64,000 nt of DNA from Pyrrhosoma nymphula (GCA_963573305.1 OY754338.1:46775531-46839530); one strand, 5' to 3'. Numbered from the stretch's first letter, positions 1 to 12,840 are shown. Program-made: numbers and translations. Notes: generated from the sequence alone by a model not told the origin.

Positions 1-164
1 TCGCTGGGGAGCCAATGAAGTGTGAAGTGAAGCCTAGCGTCGGTATTTGTCTATTCTTAACGAAAGACGCCAAGGGAACCACGGTTTAGCGTCCCATTCG
101 ACGGACGGAGTACTATACCTTGGAGTGCACTCCTCAAAGCACATAATCAGGGATATGGATCCAA

Positions 165-262
165 AAGAAAAATCTACCACACCGGCAGGATTCGAACCCA
201 ATTCCTCGGGATGGGAGGCCAGTAGGTACTCTATCCAACTCACCAACCCGGTCCCGTGCTAC
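165..262 (-). repeat. tRNA-derived SINE head
   Basis: On the minus strand there is a good RNA polymerase III B box (GGGTTCGAATCC, complement of 188-199) and, upstream of it, an A-box-like stretch ending GAGTTGGATAGAG (complement of about 230-243). The spacing fits a tRNA-like head. I see no clean cloverleaf acceptor stem, so this is more likely a SINE or tRNA pseudogene than a working tRNA. Confidence 0.5.
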
Positions 263-1679
263 TCGAATGGGATGACCTCGCTCGTTTATCAAGTGAAAAT
301 TTACAAGAAAGTTTTGCTGGTCTTGCAAAACACTCGCAATAATGTCGCAATGTGACTGTAGATAATTGGGAACTCCAAGTATTTGTCACCACGGGCGCTA
401 CGTCATACTTGGATAGCTTGGAAGTTTATGCAGGGGAATTTACTCGAAATTGATAAAAAGAAATAAAATGTGTGTATTCCATACTTTTACATTAATCACC
501 CCGATCTGTTACGACGCTATCGCAACGTGTCGCCATTGGCTTCATATATTTCAATGTGTAGGATCAAATCATATCAGTTCATTGTCTTACACAAAGAACG
601 ATAATTTTGTAAAATGACGGAAAATAGCCCGAACTACAAAAGGAAATACGTCGTACTTCTGTAATGTTCCCCTGGTTTGATCTTGTCACGGAAGTTGAAA
701 CCCAATGAAATTCCTGTCCCATATATTTGAGAATACGCACTTCAAATTCAAATAATTTAATAAAAATAATTTATGCTCCCCATTGCAAAAGTATCCTTTT
801 CTGGTTTACACGAATGAAACGGCGTCGAAACCATGGCCAATGCTTATAAAAATGGGTGATCAAAGTGAGGAGAGAATGCTTATCAAAGTGAGGAAATATA
901 CTACCTTCTGTATTTTCTTTAACAATGCTGGAGATTAAGGAGGTCCTACCGTGACTATTTGAGTCATAGCAAATACTAAATTCCACCGCCTTGCAGGCTT
1001 GCTTGTTTTTTCACTAAAAATATCTGATTCAACTTGTGACAAACCTCAGCAGCGAGAAACAAAAATAAACGTACAAACTATGTATATAATTCCATGAATT
1101 TATTTTCATTGAACTCTTCATTCCAGCCATAGGAGCCAACCGCAGCGCCATTTTAATTATATTACTGCATTTTGACTTTAATAATTATTGCAGTAATGCT
1201 AATAGCTGAAAGAAAAGTCCGTAATGTGCCTATAATTTATTTTTATTATTATTCTAGGGAGAATATGCTTCCAATAAACCGATGTTATCGTAACTACGGC
1301 CACCATGGGTGCTTGAACACTTTTCAGCGGCCGTAGTAAAAAAAGTAAATAGGAAACACTAGGTAAGAGTTTTATCGAAATCAGAAAATTTTATTAACTA
1401 ATTACAAAGTATGTGGAATTAAATTATCGTATACTGATGACGACGAACACTACCAGCAAATTCTCATATTTTCATCACAAAACCGTTTTACCGCATTTCC
1501 GCATAATTTTTGTGCGGGCCGGAAAAAATCATCTTATCATCATCAGATGTGGCCCGCGGGCCGTACTTTGGATACCCCTACTATTAACCAATACAGACGA
1601 AAATGGTATTTATAAGAGATAAAAAGTGCTGTTTTCCCCGTGTTTCTCTCACTCTCGCATTTAACAAAATGTAATTTCA
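263..1679. other. AT-rich sequence, no gene recognised
   Basis: Reading frames here are short, AT-driven and lack recognisable domains. A GC-rich patch near 1295-1340 (CGGCCGTAGT) and another near 1515-1565 (GGCCCGCGGGCC, a perfect 12-bp palindrome) stand out, but neither can be assigned. Confidence 0.4.
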
Positions 1680-1785
1680 AATAAACTTGACAGTGGCGGA
1701 CTTCATTTCGTAGACATTTTTAAAAATGTTGTATGTACTTTTCTACAATATTATATTAGTATGACGCGCTTCACCAATTTACAAA
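1680..1785 (-). repeat. Diverged copy of Penelope-type terminal repeat (family 2)
   Basis: The minus strand resembles the repeat at 21046-21190: both share the block that reads CTTTTCTACAA on the plus strand, then TGACGCGCTTCACC (TACGACGCGTTTCGCCG in the better copy), and the ACAGTGGC flank. The ribozyme-like core seen in the 21-kb copy is eroded here and about 30 bp between the shared blocks are missing. It is identified only by comparison within this window. Confidence 0.45.
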
Positions 1786-3261
1786 CATTGATGTACCAGA
1801 CGATTCCGTAAAACAAAACCAACTACGAAAAACTCTACCCCCTCCACCACAAAACGTCTGACGTAATACTTGGATGGACCTTAACTAGCAAGAGTATTAA
1901 GAAAATTATATTTAAATCATGTTTAATTTATAAAATAACTTTGTAATTCCTCATACATTTATTGAATAAACGACCTAAATTTGAATTTTGAACGTCGTGA
2001 CATGGTGACGTTCTACTCCGATCCCTAGGAAGCGTATTCAATAAATTAAAGTGGATTTACACAATTATTTTCCTCACTTCAACATCTATTGTATGTTTTT
2101 ATTCATGATTATTAGACACTCCACAAACCTATGCAACGAACAATTATTCCCGCCTTCCTCCCCACTAATTTCCGACAAAGTTATCATGAAAAATAATAAC
2201 CTTTCCCACCTCACCAGCCCTTGATCCACCTTTCTCAGACTTTCCCGAATCTTTGTATTTTCTCCTCCCCATGTAACTGCAACAACAATAAACGCAAATC
2301 AAACAAACATATTCCTTACCTGACGATGCTGTAAAATCGTGCTATCAAAATATTTTATAAAAGTAGGTACTAGGTATTTCACATAATTATAACTACAAAT
2401 GTTCAGAACCTTTAAGAAGTGGAGCCTGCAATAAAAAAGTCTATTAATTGTAAGCTCCATAAAGTTACACCTGAGGCAACAGAATGAAAGTATTTAATTC
2501 ATTTTACAAGTGTGCCCCAATAAATATTTCCACCATTAGGCTGATGAAACTCCGTCCTACAAACCGACTATATTTACACACACCTCACATTCGTCGAGTA
2601 CGCAGGCATGAAATCCACGATGCAGCCTTTACAAACTGATTCATTGATTCGCCACGCACGCAATGTATCTCGGCGGCGCCACCGACGTGTGTTCCGCTTT
2701 CAATACTGAGCAAACAATACGACGTCATCACACCCAGCCATAGGCGCCTCGTGGATGCGACGCTAGACAAACAACCTTCAATTAACCCAGGAAATTATAG
2801 GGATACTGTGAATCCGCTTCAGGAAGCGTCCGCGAAAAGCAACACGACAAAAAAATGATCAATCTTTCACAAAACATATCGAGCGGATAATTAGTTACTC
2901 CCTCAGTGCCCTGGATTCACCTAAAGAATTTATTTTCATGGGCAATATCATAGCAAGTATTTCGATTAAACAACGTGATATGCTCGGTTATAATACGATA
3001 TATTTTGAAATAGACCGTATAATAGAATTTATGATCGAGAGAGAGGTCGCGCAAACATGAGCTTCATATATGAGCAAGTATGCAAACATAAGCTTCATAG
3101 GAAACAATTAGTCAATATTTTCTTGATCGCCATATATATTTGCTCTAAAGCGACAAAAACTTCATTCTTGTGCAGAGACAAAGCTTCCTCTCTAGCAAAA
3201 TGGCCAATTCTCATAATGCGTTCCTCAGGATCACCTTTTTTATGTAATGCCGGTGAATGCT
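1786..3261. other. Intergenic sequence, nothing recognised
   Basis: AT-rich with a short higher-GC patch at about 2640-2760. No coding domain, tRNA box or clear terminal repeat was found on either strand. Confidence 0.4.
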
Positions 3262-3462
3262 TGTGATATAGATTTCTCGGGTTTCCATCCGGTTGAAGTT
3301 GGCGAGTGGGACCGACGTTTCGACGGCGTAGTCTGCCATCGTCCTCAGGGTGCATGGTGAATGAAACCATTCACCCTGAGGACGATGGCAGACTACGCCG
3401 TCGAAACGTCGGTCCCACTCGCCAACTTCAACCGGATGGAAACCCGATAAATCTACATCACA
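3262..3462. repeat. 201-bp near-perfect hairpin (two 91-bp arms)
   Basis: The arms 3262-3352 and 3372-3462 are reverse complements with only about two mismatches (near 3268 and 3276). The 19-bp centre can pair further through ATGGT and ACCAT around GAATGAA. Each arm, read outward, contains CTGAGGA, a 7-bp helix closed by AGACTAC, then GAAACGTCGGTC. That order resembles the core of hammerhead motifs in Penelope-like terminal repeats, although the outer helix is not evident. The likeliest origin is a head-to-head pair of such repeats or a recent inverted duplication. Confidence 0.75.
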
Positions 3463-3599
3463 GATTCTCGGAAGAAGAGTTGTACAATTTTTCCTTCAAA
3501 ATTCACAAAAGAAGGTGATGAATGAAAACAAATTCTATTCTATACAAATTTTTATAAAACCACGTTTCATTGAAAAATTTAGTCGGAGGCAAGCTCTTT

Positions 3600-4110
3600 T
3601 TCATGAAATTGGGATTTTTAGGTTACATTCAGTAAAAATGGGGTAACTGAGATGTACTTGCGGCAAAAGTATCATGGATACGATTAGGAATGAGGGGGTC
3701 ATAAGAGACTGTAGTATGGATACTCCAGTAATAGGCGTACATGAAAGGAGCGTGATTATTTGGCTCGGTCATGAGGAGAGAATTTATGTGAGTCGAATAA
3801 TAATTCGTATTTATGAAAGATCTAGGTGAATGGTGAAACAGGATTATGGGAGACCGAAGAGTCATGAGTAGATATGATGGAAGACTCTTAAAAGGAGAAA
3901 TATTAGGAGTCTTAAGGATAAGGAGGGCGTGAATGAAGCAATGCTTGAGCGTAATAGAAGCAAAAGGGGCATACAAGGATAGTGCGTTATGGAGGAAATT
4001 GTTAAAAGAGCGCTTACGTAGGCTTAAGTTTTTTTTTACTTTGAAGCGAAGGCTTCTGCAGTGGCTAGCTATGTTGGATACCATTTCTTCAGGTGAAACT
4101 GCATGTATCA
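3600..4110 (+). pseudogene. 3' end of a non-LTR retrotransposon (family with MKQC tail)
   Basis: The plus strand translates in broken frames to the C-terminal tail of a non-LTR element ORF2. Around 3855-4020 there is RIMGDRRVMSRYDGRLLK, then after a UGA MKQCLSVIEAKGAYKD and WRKLLKERLRRLK. The same tail occurs at 6490-6660 (minus), 30360-30520 (plus) and 42590-42960 (plus), each with different stops and indels, so all are dead copies of one family. The long minus-strand frame over the same bases is antisense noise. The catalytic RT core is absent. Confidence 0.6.
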
Positions 4111-4245
4111 ACGTTGAGGTGAAGACATTTTCTCATGCATTACAGGAGTCGTCTTCAGGTCGAGGTGACTTCAGGCCTGCAAAAGTCACTGAAACATGTA
4201 GACGCCTCTTGTAATGGAAGAGAAAATGTCATCACCTAAACGCTG
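4111..4245. repeat. Short inverted-repeat element (~37-bp arms)
   Basis: About 4111-4147 (GAGGTGAAGACATTTTCTC) and about 4207-4243 (GAGAAAATGTCATCACC) are reverse complements with a few mismatches. The centre contains a second pairing, GTGACTTCAGG with a related AAAGTCACTG. This could be a tiny foldback MITE or a degenerate terminal repeat. No target duplication is obvious. Confidence 0.45.
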
Positions 4246-6439
4246 ACATGCGCAATTTTATGTGACGTTGTCAATTCTGAAACGGGAATCGCGTGATTCG
4301 TATGTATGTAGACATTAATGCATATATACCTTTCAGCTATGCATATAAATGCCTTTTGAACGTCATCCTAGCCCCAGTTAATCGTTGATTTTCCACCGAG
4401 TTCACGCCGAGGAAATTTAAAAGCGGCGTAACTGGTTTTAGTGTTAGAATTCCGTGCACGTCACCTATGACCGGATTTGAAACTTCATTTTAGGAGAAAA
4501 ATGCCTCGGATAAAATGCAAATGTAAAGTTTATCACTTCATAGCTTTTCTAAGCATGAAAATAGAGATTGCTATAAATAAATGAGATGAGCAATTTTAAA
4601 ATTCTTTAAAGAACATCCAAGGAGTTTCCAGATGAACCACGCTTGACCAATTTTACCGTTTCATACCCAAAATTACTAAAGTATCGTAAATTTTGCTATT
4701 AAACGATCAACTAAGATCATGGCGCTATCAATTATAATTATTGAATAATTTTCGATTTTTCCATTCGTCTGTTAGATTCTCCCGATGTTCACTCAGTATA
4801 TGAAATTTCCTTAGCACTCACAGTAAACTTGAAAGAGATTTGTGCCATTTGAGTGTGACAAATTCTATAAATGATTAGGAGGTTAGGAGGATTTCCCCTG
4901 AGGTTCAGTCAATATTTCAGGCAAATTATTATTCTTCCAGTAATTTTTCTTAGTAAAAACGGATTTTCTTGATAAATTATCTAACGATGGAATTCAATAA
5001 ACTGGAACAACTGTACCAAGAACGTCGACCAGGTTCAAGCTAAGATCGGTGAAATTATCGAGATGAAATAGCAGAAATCTATTAATGTCACGAAGTGATA
5101 TAGCAGATTCAAACAGATTGATTGCTGCATTTAATGGAAAGCCTCACCACAAGGTTCGATTTCAATATCATGAATTATGCATGACGTGAACGTCATAATG
5201 ATTAAAGCAATTAAGCGACCTTGGTCAATACGGAGAACACTCCTAAGGCATTGATTAAATTTGCGTGACATTAACAGATATTTTTCCACTGAGAGCGTAA
5301 GAATATAGACGTAATTTTAAGCTCGTGAACGTCACATAAAGACGCGGAACAGAAACAAGTGCAATTAAAATATGTGTGATGATTTTTAAGAAAAAACAGA
5401 TGGGCATGTTTCGCATGAAAAATAGAGAGAAGTAATGAGAAAAGTATTTACATGCTTTGGAATAGAAGGCACACCTACTGCTTTCGTACAGTTTTGAATG
5501 TTTGAACTATACTACGCTGTATGTTCATTATCTTGTAAAGAGGAATTTTATTTTACATAACTACGAGCTATAAACATAATTATCAATAAATTTACTGCTA
5601 ACCAGAATATTGAAGAGCTAGAGCCCCAGAAAAAACATTTCGGTATTTTACATAATCACAAATAAAAGGAAGAACGAGGTAAGTATAGGTACATTAATTA
5701 GAGAATAATTTAATGAATATGTTTCACTTCGGTTACATTGCAAATTAAAGTTGAATAAAAAATTATTTATTCAACATCGAGGACAGTACTAAGTAACTGG
5801 CTCCACACAAACGTATTGCAAGTTGAAATTTAATTTAATGTTTAAAAAAGTGACATTTGACATCTCTGAGACTAATTAATGCAGGTAAGTTAAAGCCATC
5901 CAGTTAAAATAGAAATATAAATTACAAGCCCTGATACTCTCAACATATATAATGTAAATGGGCCAAGCAGTGGGAACATTAAAAGTTGAATTGCATGAGA
6001 GATACAAATTTTGAGGAGACTAAGCATATGGATTACGAAAATTGATGGAAAATTGCAAAAGAAATACTAAAAAATGCAGGAAATTAATGTTGAACTCGCC
6101 TCTTCAACATCTCGAAATATTATTTTAGAGTTAAAGGAATAAATGTGGATAGGATGCTTGTGAAAGTTAAGGATCAAGGAGGCTTATAAATTACTGTTCA
6201 TGAAAAGAAAGACAAAAACATATTAGATCTCGCAAGGGAGGATATGTAGTAGTCATGATTCATTCGCATGGGGCACAAAATGTGCACATAGGGTTTAATG
6301 TTACGTAGTGAAGTAATACGAGGAGAAAGTATTGAGAGCTGGGAAAATTTGACAAAAGAGCAAGCATTCCAGGTCTAACGATGGGATTAAGCAAGAAGAT
6401 TAACGACAGAAAATAATTTAGAACGAAGAAGGTTTACGA
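4246..6439. other. AT-rich intergenic sequence
   Basis: More than 2 kb with no reading frame of interest, tRNA boxes or repeat pair that I could recognise. Composition is typical of neutral insect intergenic DNA. Confidence 0.4.
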
Positions 6440-6670
6440 ATGCATGAAAGCTGTGTACATACAAACATACCCTTATCGGCATTCCCTATCGGGGTTGGAA
6501 AATTACTACTAGGCCAAGGACTCTGGTTCTCTTTTAATGATTTCCTCTACTATGCCCTATCCTTACAGGCCGTTTTCACTGCTTTTATATCCAAGCATTG
6601 CTTCATACACGCTCTCCTATTCTTAAGAATCCCTCTTCTTAAGAGACTCTTCCAACACATTTATAGATAA
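6440..6670 (-). pseudogene. 3' fragment of the MKQC-tail non-LTR element
   Basis: The minus strand reads, across frameshifts and one in-frame stop, as the same ORF2 C-terminus seen at 3.9, 30.4 and 42.8 kb: SLKKR..., a MKQCLDIKA-like segment, CKDRA, WRKSLKE, then SPWP and FPTPIG. The plus-strand frame of 76 codons is its antisense. This is a 5'-truncated copy without an RT core. Confidence 0.5.
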
Positions 6671-7320
6671 CTTCCCAGGTGTACCACTTTCTCTGTCACC
6701 ATTCACTCCACTATGATTTGGTTATTCAACACTCATCCATTCTCTCATTATAGCCAATCTAACTAAATGCAAATTTAAACGTCAATATTGGAGTGATTCA
6801 GGGTTTTCAACAATCTGGCTAACTTAAATATCGTGTAAAACAGATAAATGTATACCTAAGGTAGCATATTATATATATCTAGTCAAGGAGTGGGAAATTC
6901 TCAAAAATCAGAATCGTTACAAAATTTACGCAATAATCTCCCTTCAGCGTAGAACCAGTAAATGCATGATTTAGAACCACTCCCACAGCCAGATTCTTCA
7001 GACACTCTCATCAAGGTCGAAGACAAAGTTGGTTCTCGCAACGGGGACTTTAATAATGAGTCTCACGTCACAAAGAATGCCTCTGACAGGAGAGGGAAAT
7101 AACGAAAGTGGAAGACGGACTCATTGAGAGGGAAAAGGAGATGGACTCGCATCTTAATTAACCACCGTCCCAAAATCTCCAGGGGTCCGCTGCTATGAGA
7201 GACTCCAGTCCCTTTCCCTCTCAGCACACCCTTCACCACTCCCCACCTCCCATGTAACCGAGATACCAATGGTATCTTCCAGTCTATGTCTCTCCCCGTA
7301 ACCTTCATCAGTCACTAATT
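6671..7320. other. Intergenic sequence
   Basis: A minus-strand frame of 81 codons (7063-7308) has no recognisable domain and is probably chance. Nothing else was found. Confidence 0.4.
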
Positions 7321-8215
7321 GGGTGGCCACAGGATTTATAAAAATGATAAATAAACTGAAAAATAGTTTTAAAAAACCCTAATCCGGGTGTTTTTAAGGA
7401 GTTAACAATTTCATGTAGTTTTCTTGTTTTATTACACTACATAGCTTAATTTAAAGTTCACGAACACCTTAAAAAAAAAAAAAACTTTCTATAAATATTC
7501 GCATAAAAAACAGGTGTTACGTGACAAGGTAGCATCGGATCTACGAGTTCGTTAGCATTTTTGACAGCGGAGCTGCGAAGTCTTCTGCAAAGTGCTGTCA
7601 CAATCAGTGCCAACTGACGCAAGAGTCTTTCTCAATATAGTGTCAAAATATTTCGTAAAATGTTTCACAGCTAATTAAACGTTTTATCTATTGCCAGCGT
7701 TTATCGCCAGTATTTCTTTGTAGCAATTGACTTTTGATTGTAAAAATTTAGTAAACAACCCTATTCCGAGAATATTTAAGAGGACAACAATTTCAATAAA
7801 CTTACCGGTTTACATGCACTACTAAGGCCATTTATAAGACACGAAACATTTTGAACAACTAGAAAAAATATAACAACTCTACAAAATATTCTCGCTCAAA
7901 AATAAAATGGGCGTTACGTCACTTAGAAGTATCGGGTCTGATTGTGAGTGTTCGTTCACATTTTTTATCGACTTAACTAAATTTCTCACAGCAAAGTGAC
8001 GTCACAATACTAGGATTTTTTCTATTCAAATATTTCAATGATAGGTGGCCACATTGTAAAAGAACTTTCCAAAATATTGACGCCCAAAAGAAGTGCTGTT
8101 ACGTCATTAGGAAGCATCGGGTCAATGTCTTCGTAAGCGTTTTCTTAACAATGGAGCTACAATGTTTACTGCATAGTGACGTCACAATCAATGCTCTATT
8201 CTGATTTTGTTTCAA
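7320..8215 (+). repeat. Three degenerate repeat units with CRE-like TGACGTCA sites
   Basis: Three units end near 7620, 8012 and 8200. Each has, in order, a GTTACGTSA block (7517, 7913, 8099), AGYATCGGRTC (7530, 7929, 8116), a TTCGT..GCATTTTTNNC-like block, and GTGACGTCACAATC or GTGCTGTCACAATC (7593, 7997, 8178). Units 2 and 3 keep the 8-bp palindrome TGACGTCA, the canonical CREB/ATF site. Divergence between units is high, so the duplication is old. Periods are unequal, about 390 and 185 bp, which suggests deletions in unit 3. Confidence 0.6.
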
Positions 8216-8690
8216 AGATTTTCCGCCTTCTCCCCCACACTTTTACACACCTCCGAGGCATTTGCACTCTCACCTTATGAGGCTTGCAAGACCGGAACGT
8301 AGCGGTGGAAAATACAAATTGAGTGTGTCGTGGGGGCTTTTACCCGCACATAAAAATTTTCTCCAAGGCAGGAGCTTAATGGAAGTGCCGCGATTTTCTC
8401 CTTTTTTTTATCTTCCACTCACCGTGATACAAGTGGGCATGCCATGCCGTGAATGAATCAGGGGTGAAGTCTTTTCGAAAGCTTAAGCTTGTTTTTAAAA
8501 AAGTAGGATAGGTTTTTTTTCCTCTGTCTAAAGGATCTGGATGCTAGCACATAATTTCTCTTAAAGCGGTGAGAGTGGCCATTTTCAAAAGTTTGCGGGC
8601 ATTCCAGAGTAATGCAAAGTTTTATATGGCTAGGGCTATTCTACGCCTGAAGCCCATTCCACTTCTTCCGTCCCACGTGACGGTACTTCC
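8216..8690. other. Intergenic sequence
   Basis: A 64-codon plus frame (8262-8456) is unremarkable. No domain or repeat partner was recognised. Confidence 0.35.
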
Positions 8691-8694
8691 AGGG

Positions 8695-8900
8695 TAGATG
8701 AAGGTCTTACTCTAATTTCTCTCCCCTTAGTGTGACTTCTGCGTTTAGCTTCATTCTAGGTCTTTGGTCTTCTTCTTATTTATTTTAAAATTATACCTTT
8801 GAAGAACTAGATCCATTGGTTTAGTGAACTTTGAAGATCATTACGATTTTCTGCTATGACTGTGATATCGTTTGCTAAGCGGAGCAAGTTTCTTTCTCCT
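8695..8900 (-). pseudogene. Non-LTR reverse transcriptase scrap (motif C region)
   Basis: The minus strand around 8890-8815 translates to LLRLANDITVIAENRNDLQ followed by SSLNQW, the palm-domain stretch after the catalytic (F/Y)ADD box of non-LTR reverse transcriptases. Here the box reads LAND, so one catalytic aspartate is lost. A frame change follows and the tail (lysine/arginine-rich, about 8780-8740) continues in another frame. It is a dead fragment of about 200 bp. Plus-strand sequence at 9020-9180 may be another piece in inverted orientation, but I could not confirm that. Confidence 0.5.
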
Positions 8901-9199
8901 TTGTTTATCAGAATTACGCTCAATCCAACTTCCTATGCATCTCTTAGTGCCGTCCTCGGTGTTTACGTTGCTATACGCTATATGCTGAATTAAAGCATCG
9001 TCCAAATGGCGGATAATCTCAAAAGTGACTTAAGTCAAGTTGCTACAGCAGAAGGAAGTGGCAGAAACTGAAAGTCTCGGAAATAGCCAAAACAAATTTC
9101 TTCATAACAAGTGCCGAAATGTGAAACGTTGCAGTCACTCCAAGTATCTTGGAGAGAAAATTTCCATCGATTCATCTGAAAAATAAGTCCTCAGATATC

Positions 9200-12100
9200 G
9201 ATCCTCACGCATGGGAACAGCATTGCACGCCTGTAAACCCACTTATCAGTCCAGATATATCTCATAACAAGTCAAATATGGCCACTACACCTTCGTTTTC
9301 ATGCCCTGAATCCCATAATGCCGCCAAATGCTTGGCTCTCACTCACAATGATGAGATTGGGGTCCTTATGTAGGTAGAGAAATTTTTCGAAAAAGGATTT
9401 TAGGCCCCCATCAAAATGCTAACGGCGGAAATCAACTAAGATCAAATGTCGAACTCTTAACTTGGCACTTAAGGTGGTTTGAGCGAGATTTTACCCTAGT
9501 CATAATACATACCATATTCGAGTATTATTTTGTAATTTCAGCAGCTGTAAGAAGTATGAAGTAAAAATGTATTTTTATGGTTCAAAAATATCGTTTCGTC
9601 TGACTGAAATTCTCAGTATTGAACTAATTATCCATACTTATGTCGTTAGATTGACTCATTTTTTTCAGGCCGTATGGTGAAAACGCCATCACAATCATAG
9701 ATGTTTTTGTAATCCTGTAAAAATAACCGTGGTAATTGATTTATTTTTTAAATAGTGCAATGTTAATACAAACTACCCACTGTTAATTTTCTGACGTGTC
9801 CTATGCGTTACAAATTCTTCATTTTCTGAATAAAGCGTTCTTTGGAGTGCATATCCGTGGTATTTCCCATGGAAAATGGCAGGTGTGTTTTGTCAAATAA
9901 TTCGAAAAGTATAGCAGTAAGTGGCTGACATTTTGCAATCGATGGAGGGATATTTTTCTTAATGATGAGGCAAAATTCATTGAACTTTATGTGAGGTGAT
10001 ACCTCGCTCGGTCTACCTTAATTTGAACAGACGCGTGAGGTTTAAGACACCATACCAAGCAAAAGAATCGTTTTTAATAATCATTCCGAAGTAAAGTCTG
10101 TTTTCATCGCAAAGTGATCCACCTAGCATGGCTGTCGTGCGAAAGTTAATTCATTAATAACGTGAATAACCCAGTGCTTCTTTGGAAATAATTTCCATTT
10201 GCAATTTTTTATATGAATCGTTGCGGTTCTAGCGACAATTCCGCCACAAATACCTATGATTTCGGCGTACTGCACCACTGATCCATTCCTTAAGGCCGAT
10301 TTCTGCTTTTAATGGATATGATATTCCCCCGTGCTTTTGTAACGTATAGTTCCATATATTCTCTTCTTTAATCTATGGTATCAACAACTTCGTTGCATCA
10401 TCGACAGTCACACCGCCCATCCGCTCCAGTTTACTTATAAGACGTTTAACGACAAAAAACGTATACTAATAATAACTATGCTCTGACTGTATAGCGATAC
10501 CAACATCTACCCATGTTGACTCAGTCGAGTGACGACAGGGTATCAGCCTTTGAGAAGGTTCTCCGAAACTGTGAAGTGGTGAGTTGGCGCCAGAGCATGT
10601 GGTAGCAAGAAGCGGGGACATCGGTGGGGAAGAACAATGGGAGCAGAGGAGAATAAGCATTCGAGAACACCCTGAAGACACGGACTGCAAGCCCGAGCGA
10701 TAACTTTTCCGAGATAACAAACAACTCTGCGGGCTCCTTAATTGAATGAAGATGAACTGTCCGAGGCCGGAACGAGCAACAACCCAAGGGACTCCCTAAG
10801 GGATGACCGCGGAGTTAACGGCGTCCGAACTCGGAACTTCGGCACATACTAAGGCAGGCTCGAAACTTCGAAGGATAAAACTTCGCTCTTCTGAAACTGC
10901 AAGTTGATCTTGAAAGAAAAAACGTTATTTGTCCCGATTCGTCCCAATGTTAAACTGGCGGGCGTGAAGATGACAAGGTTTGGTGATGAATGTTCAAAAC
11001 GATGACAGAATTAAATGTAAAGCATTTGTGGAAGTTTATCTGCGTTGGTCGCCACTTCTACATGGAACGTACCTTAATCGCCACAATACGCTGCAAATGC
11101 TGAAGTTTCTAACAGCAGACATCAGGGTTGTTTTGCGGCAGCTCTTTACTTTGTTCACGAAACAGCCAGTACGGATTTCATTTTGATGTCCCTCAAAGTA
11201 TTTCATTTGTGGTCATCTTCTGTAATAAACAAAGTAGGAATTACAACGCGTATTTTTTCGCTTTTACATGCACCTATATGTTCAATAGCATAAGTTACTT
11301 TTTATCGATGCGCTAATGGTTTGAATGTTGACGGTCATTTAAAAGGTAATACATCAGATTTCATAGTGCATTTCGGGTCCTATGACGAAGTGTTATGAGA
11401 GGGAAAAACGACAACGTAGAATGAGTCAGTTGTACCCTCGAGTGGAGTGGAAGAGGATTGGTATAGACATTCATGTACACCTTTCCGAAAATACAAAAGA
11501 GGACTGATGTCCGTCGAGAAAAACCGTCACGAAAGGGAAACAGAGATAAGCCGCGCGAACAAGAGGGGTTAAAGTTAATCAAAAAAATTAATAAACTGCG
11601 GGTTTTTTTAAATTCGCGGGGATTATAACGCGTCGCAAAAAATACGAAAAAGTTCACTCGGAATATAAAGTAGAAAAAAAAAAGGAAAAGTATCGATCGG
11701 ACTACAAAGCGGATAAACATTTTCACTAATTAATTACATAATCCTCCCTTTATTGCATGATTTCATTCTTCCTTCCGCGCCGGCATAAGGCATAGGTATA
11801 GCAGTGGTTCCCAGCCTTATTAGCTCCATTTCCCCTTTCAGCGCAGTTCAGAATATCAAATCCCGATCTCAATATAAATTATTAAATAATAATTAAATTC
11901 CTCCAATGAAAATAATGTACAAGCTTGAAAATCAATTTTATTTTTATTAATTCAATAAACTTTATAAAAAGCCAAGGAATAGATTAACAAAGGAAAATAT
12001 TACAGAATTTTCTTAGTCTAGACAGTACATCACAATTTCCTGAAGCCCCCCGGAAATTCCCCTTAATTCCCCCAAGGAGAGGAATTATCCTCTTGTTGAA

Positions 12101-12840
12101 AACTCTGGCCTACATGAAGCTACCATTTTTACTGTTTAATAATCAAACACCTCACTTACACACGAAACCTATCCTAAGACTAAAACATTTGAGGAATATG
12201 CGTTTCGCTTGGGTTCATCATACAGGTTCTGGGAAAATATATAGGATACGCTGAGAAAGAATTCATTTCAAAGTCTAACTTGCCCCGAGTATCTGGGGCC
12301 AATCAAGGATGCAGTTAATTAATGAATAAGATCTAAAAGAAGACCGTCAGCTGTCTAAAACAAGCAAAAGGGCGCTAGCATTAGGGTACTTCAGTAATTG
12401 GATCAACAAGGCTACAAGTCCCTCCTAACCTGAGGAAAGAATACGACATTGAGACAGAAAGGTAGCAAAGGTCCTGTGGTGCAATGCTAACTGTGGCACT
12501 AATTTTAACGCAGATATAATGACTTGGGTCGTATGTAATGACTAATTAGACCAACTCTACTCTTGTAATTCTGCATTACAGCAATAGAGTTGATCAGGAT
12601 GTCGTGGTTCGTGAGAGTAGCGAATGGTGCCTCTTCTGGAGGAAATATTCACGACAATGACGTTGGCGTTTTCATGGTTGAAATTTCCAATGAACTGCGG
12701 AAGTGGCCTCGCAGTAACTTAAACTGAGGCAGCCGCTAGCATCAAGAGCGCATCCCAGTCCAGAAAATGATTGTTCACTGTGAATTTAATGCAATGACGT
12801 GTGGTTTAGATTGATATGGAGATACTATTTGAAAATCCTG
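9200..12840. other. Long intergenic stretch without a recognised gene
   Basis: Short frames occur (for example 10466-10787 minus and 11361-11726 minus) but none shows a domain; the second is a hydrophobic AT-rich translation of the complement of a lysine-rich stretch. A GC-richer patch lies at about 10540-10880. At 11803 there is CAGTGGTTCCCAGCC and at 12108 a weak inverse, discussed among rejected items. Confidence 0.35.

Noticed and set aside
3372..3462. Calling the hairpin arms a definite hammerhead ribozyme
   Set aside because: Core, helix II, GAAA and GTC are in order but no helix I pairing can be drawn.
3629..4111. Longest minus-strand frame in the first 50 kb (160 codons)
   Set aside because: It lies opposite a degenerate non-LTR tail whose plus-strand translation is recognisable; the minus frame is antisense.
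11361..11726. 121-codon hydrophobic minus frame
   Set aside because: Phenylalanine-rich translation of the complement of an A-rich tract; no start context or domain.
11803..12108. hAT-like MITE starting CAGTGGTTCCCAGCC
   Set aside because: The proposed right end matches the left at only about 9 of 14 bases and the flanking 8-mers differ.
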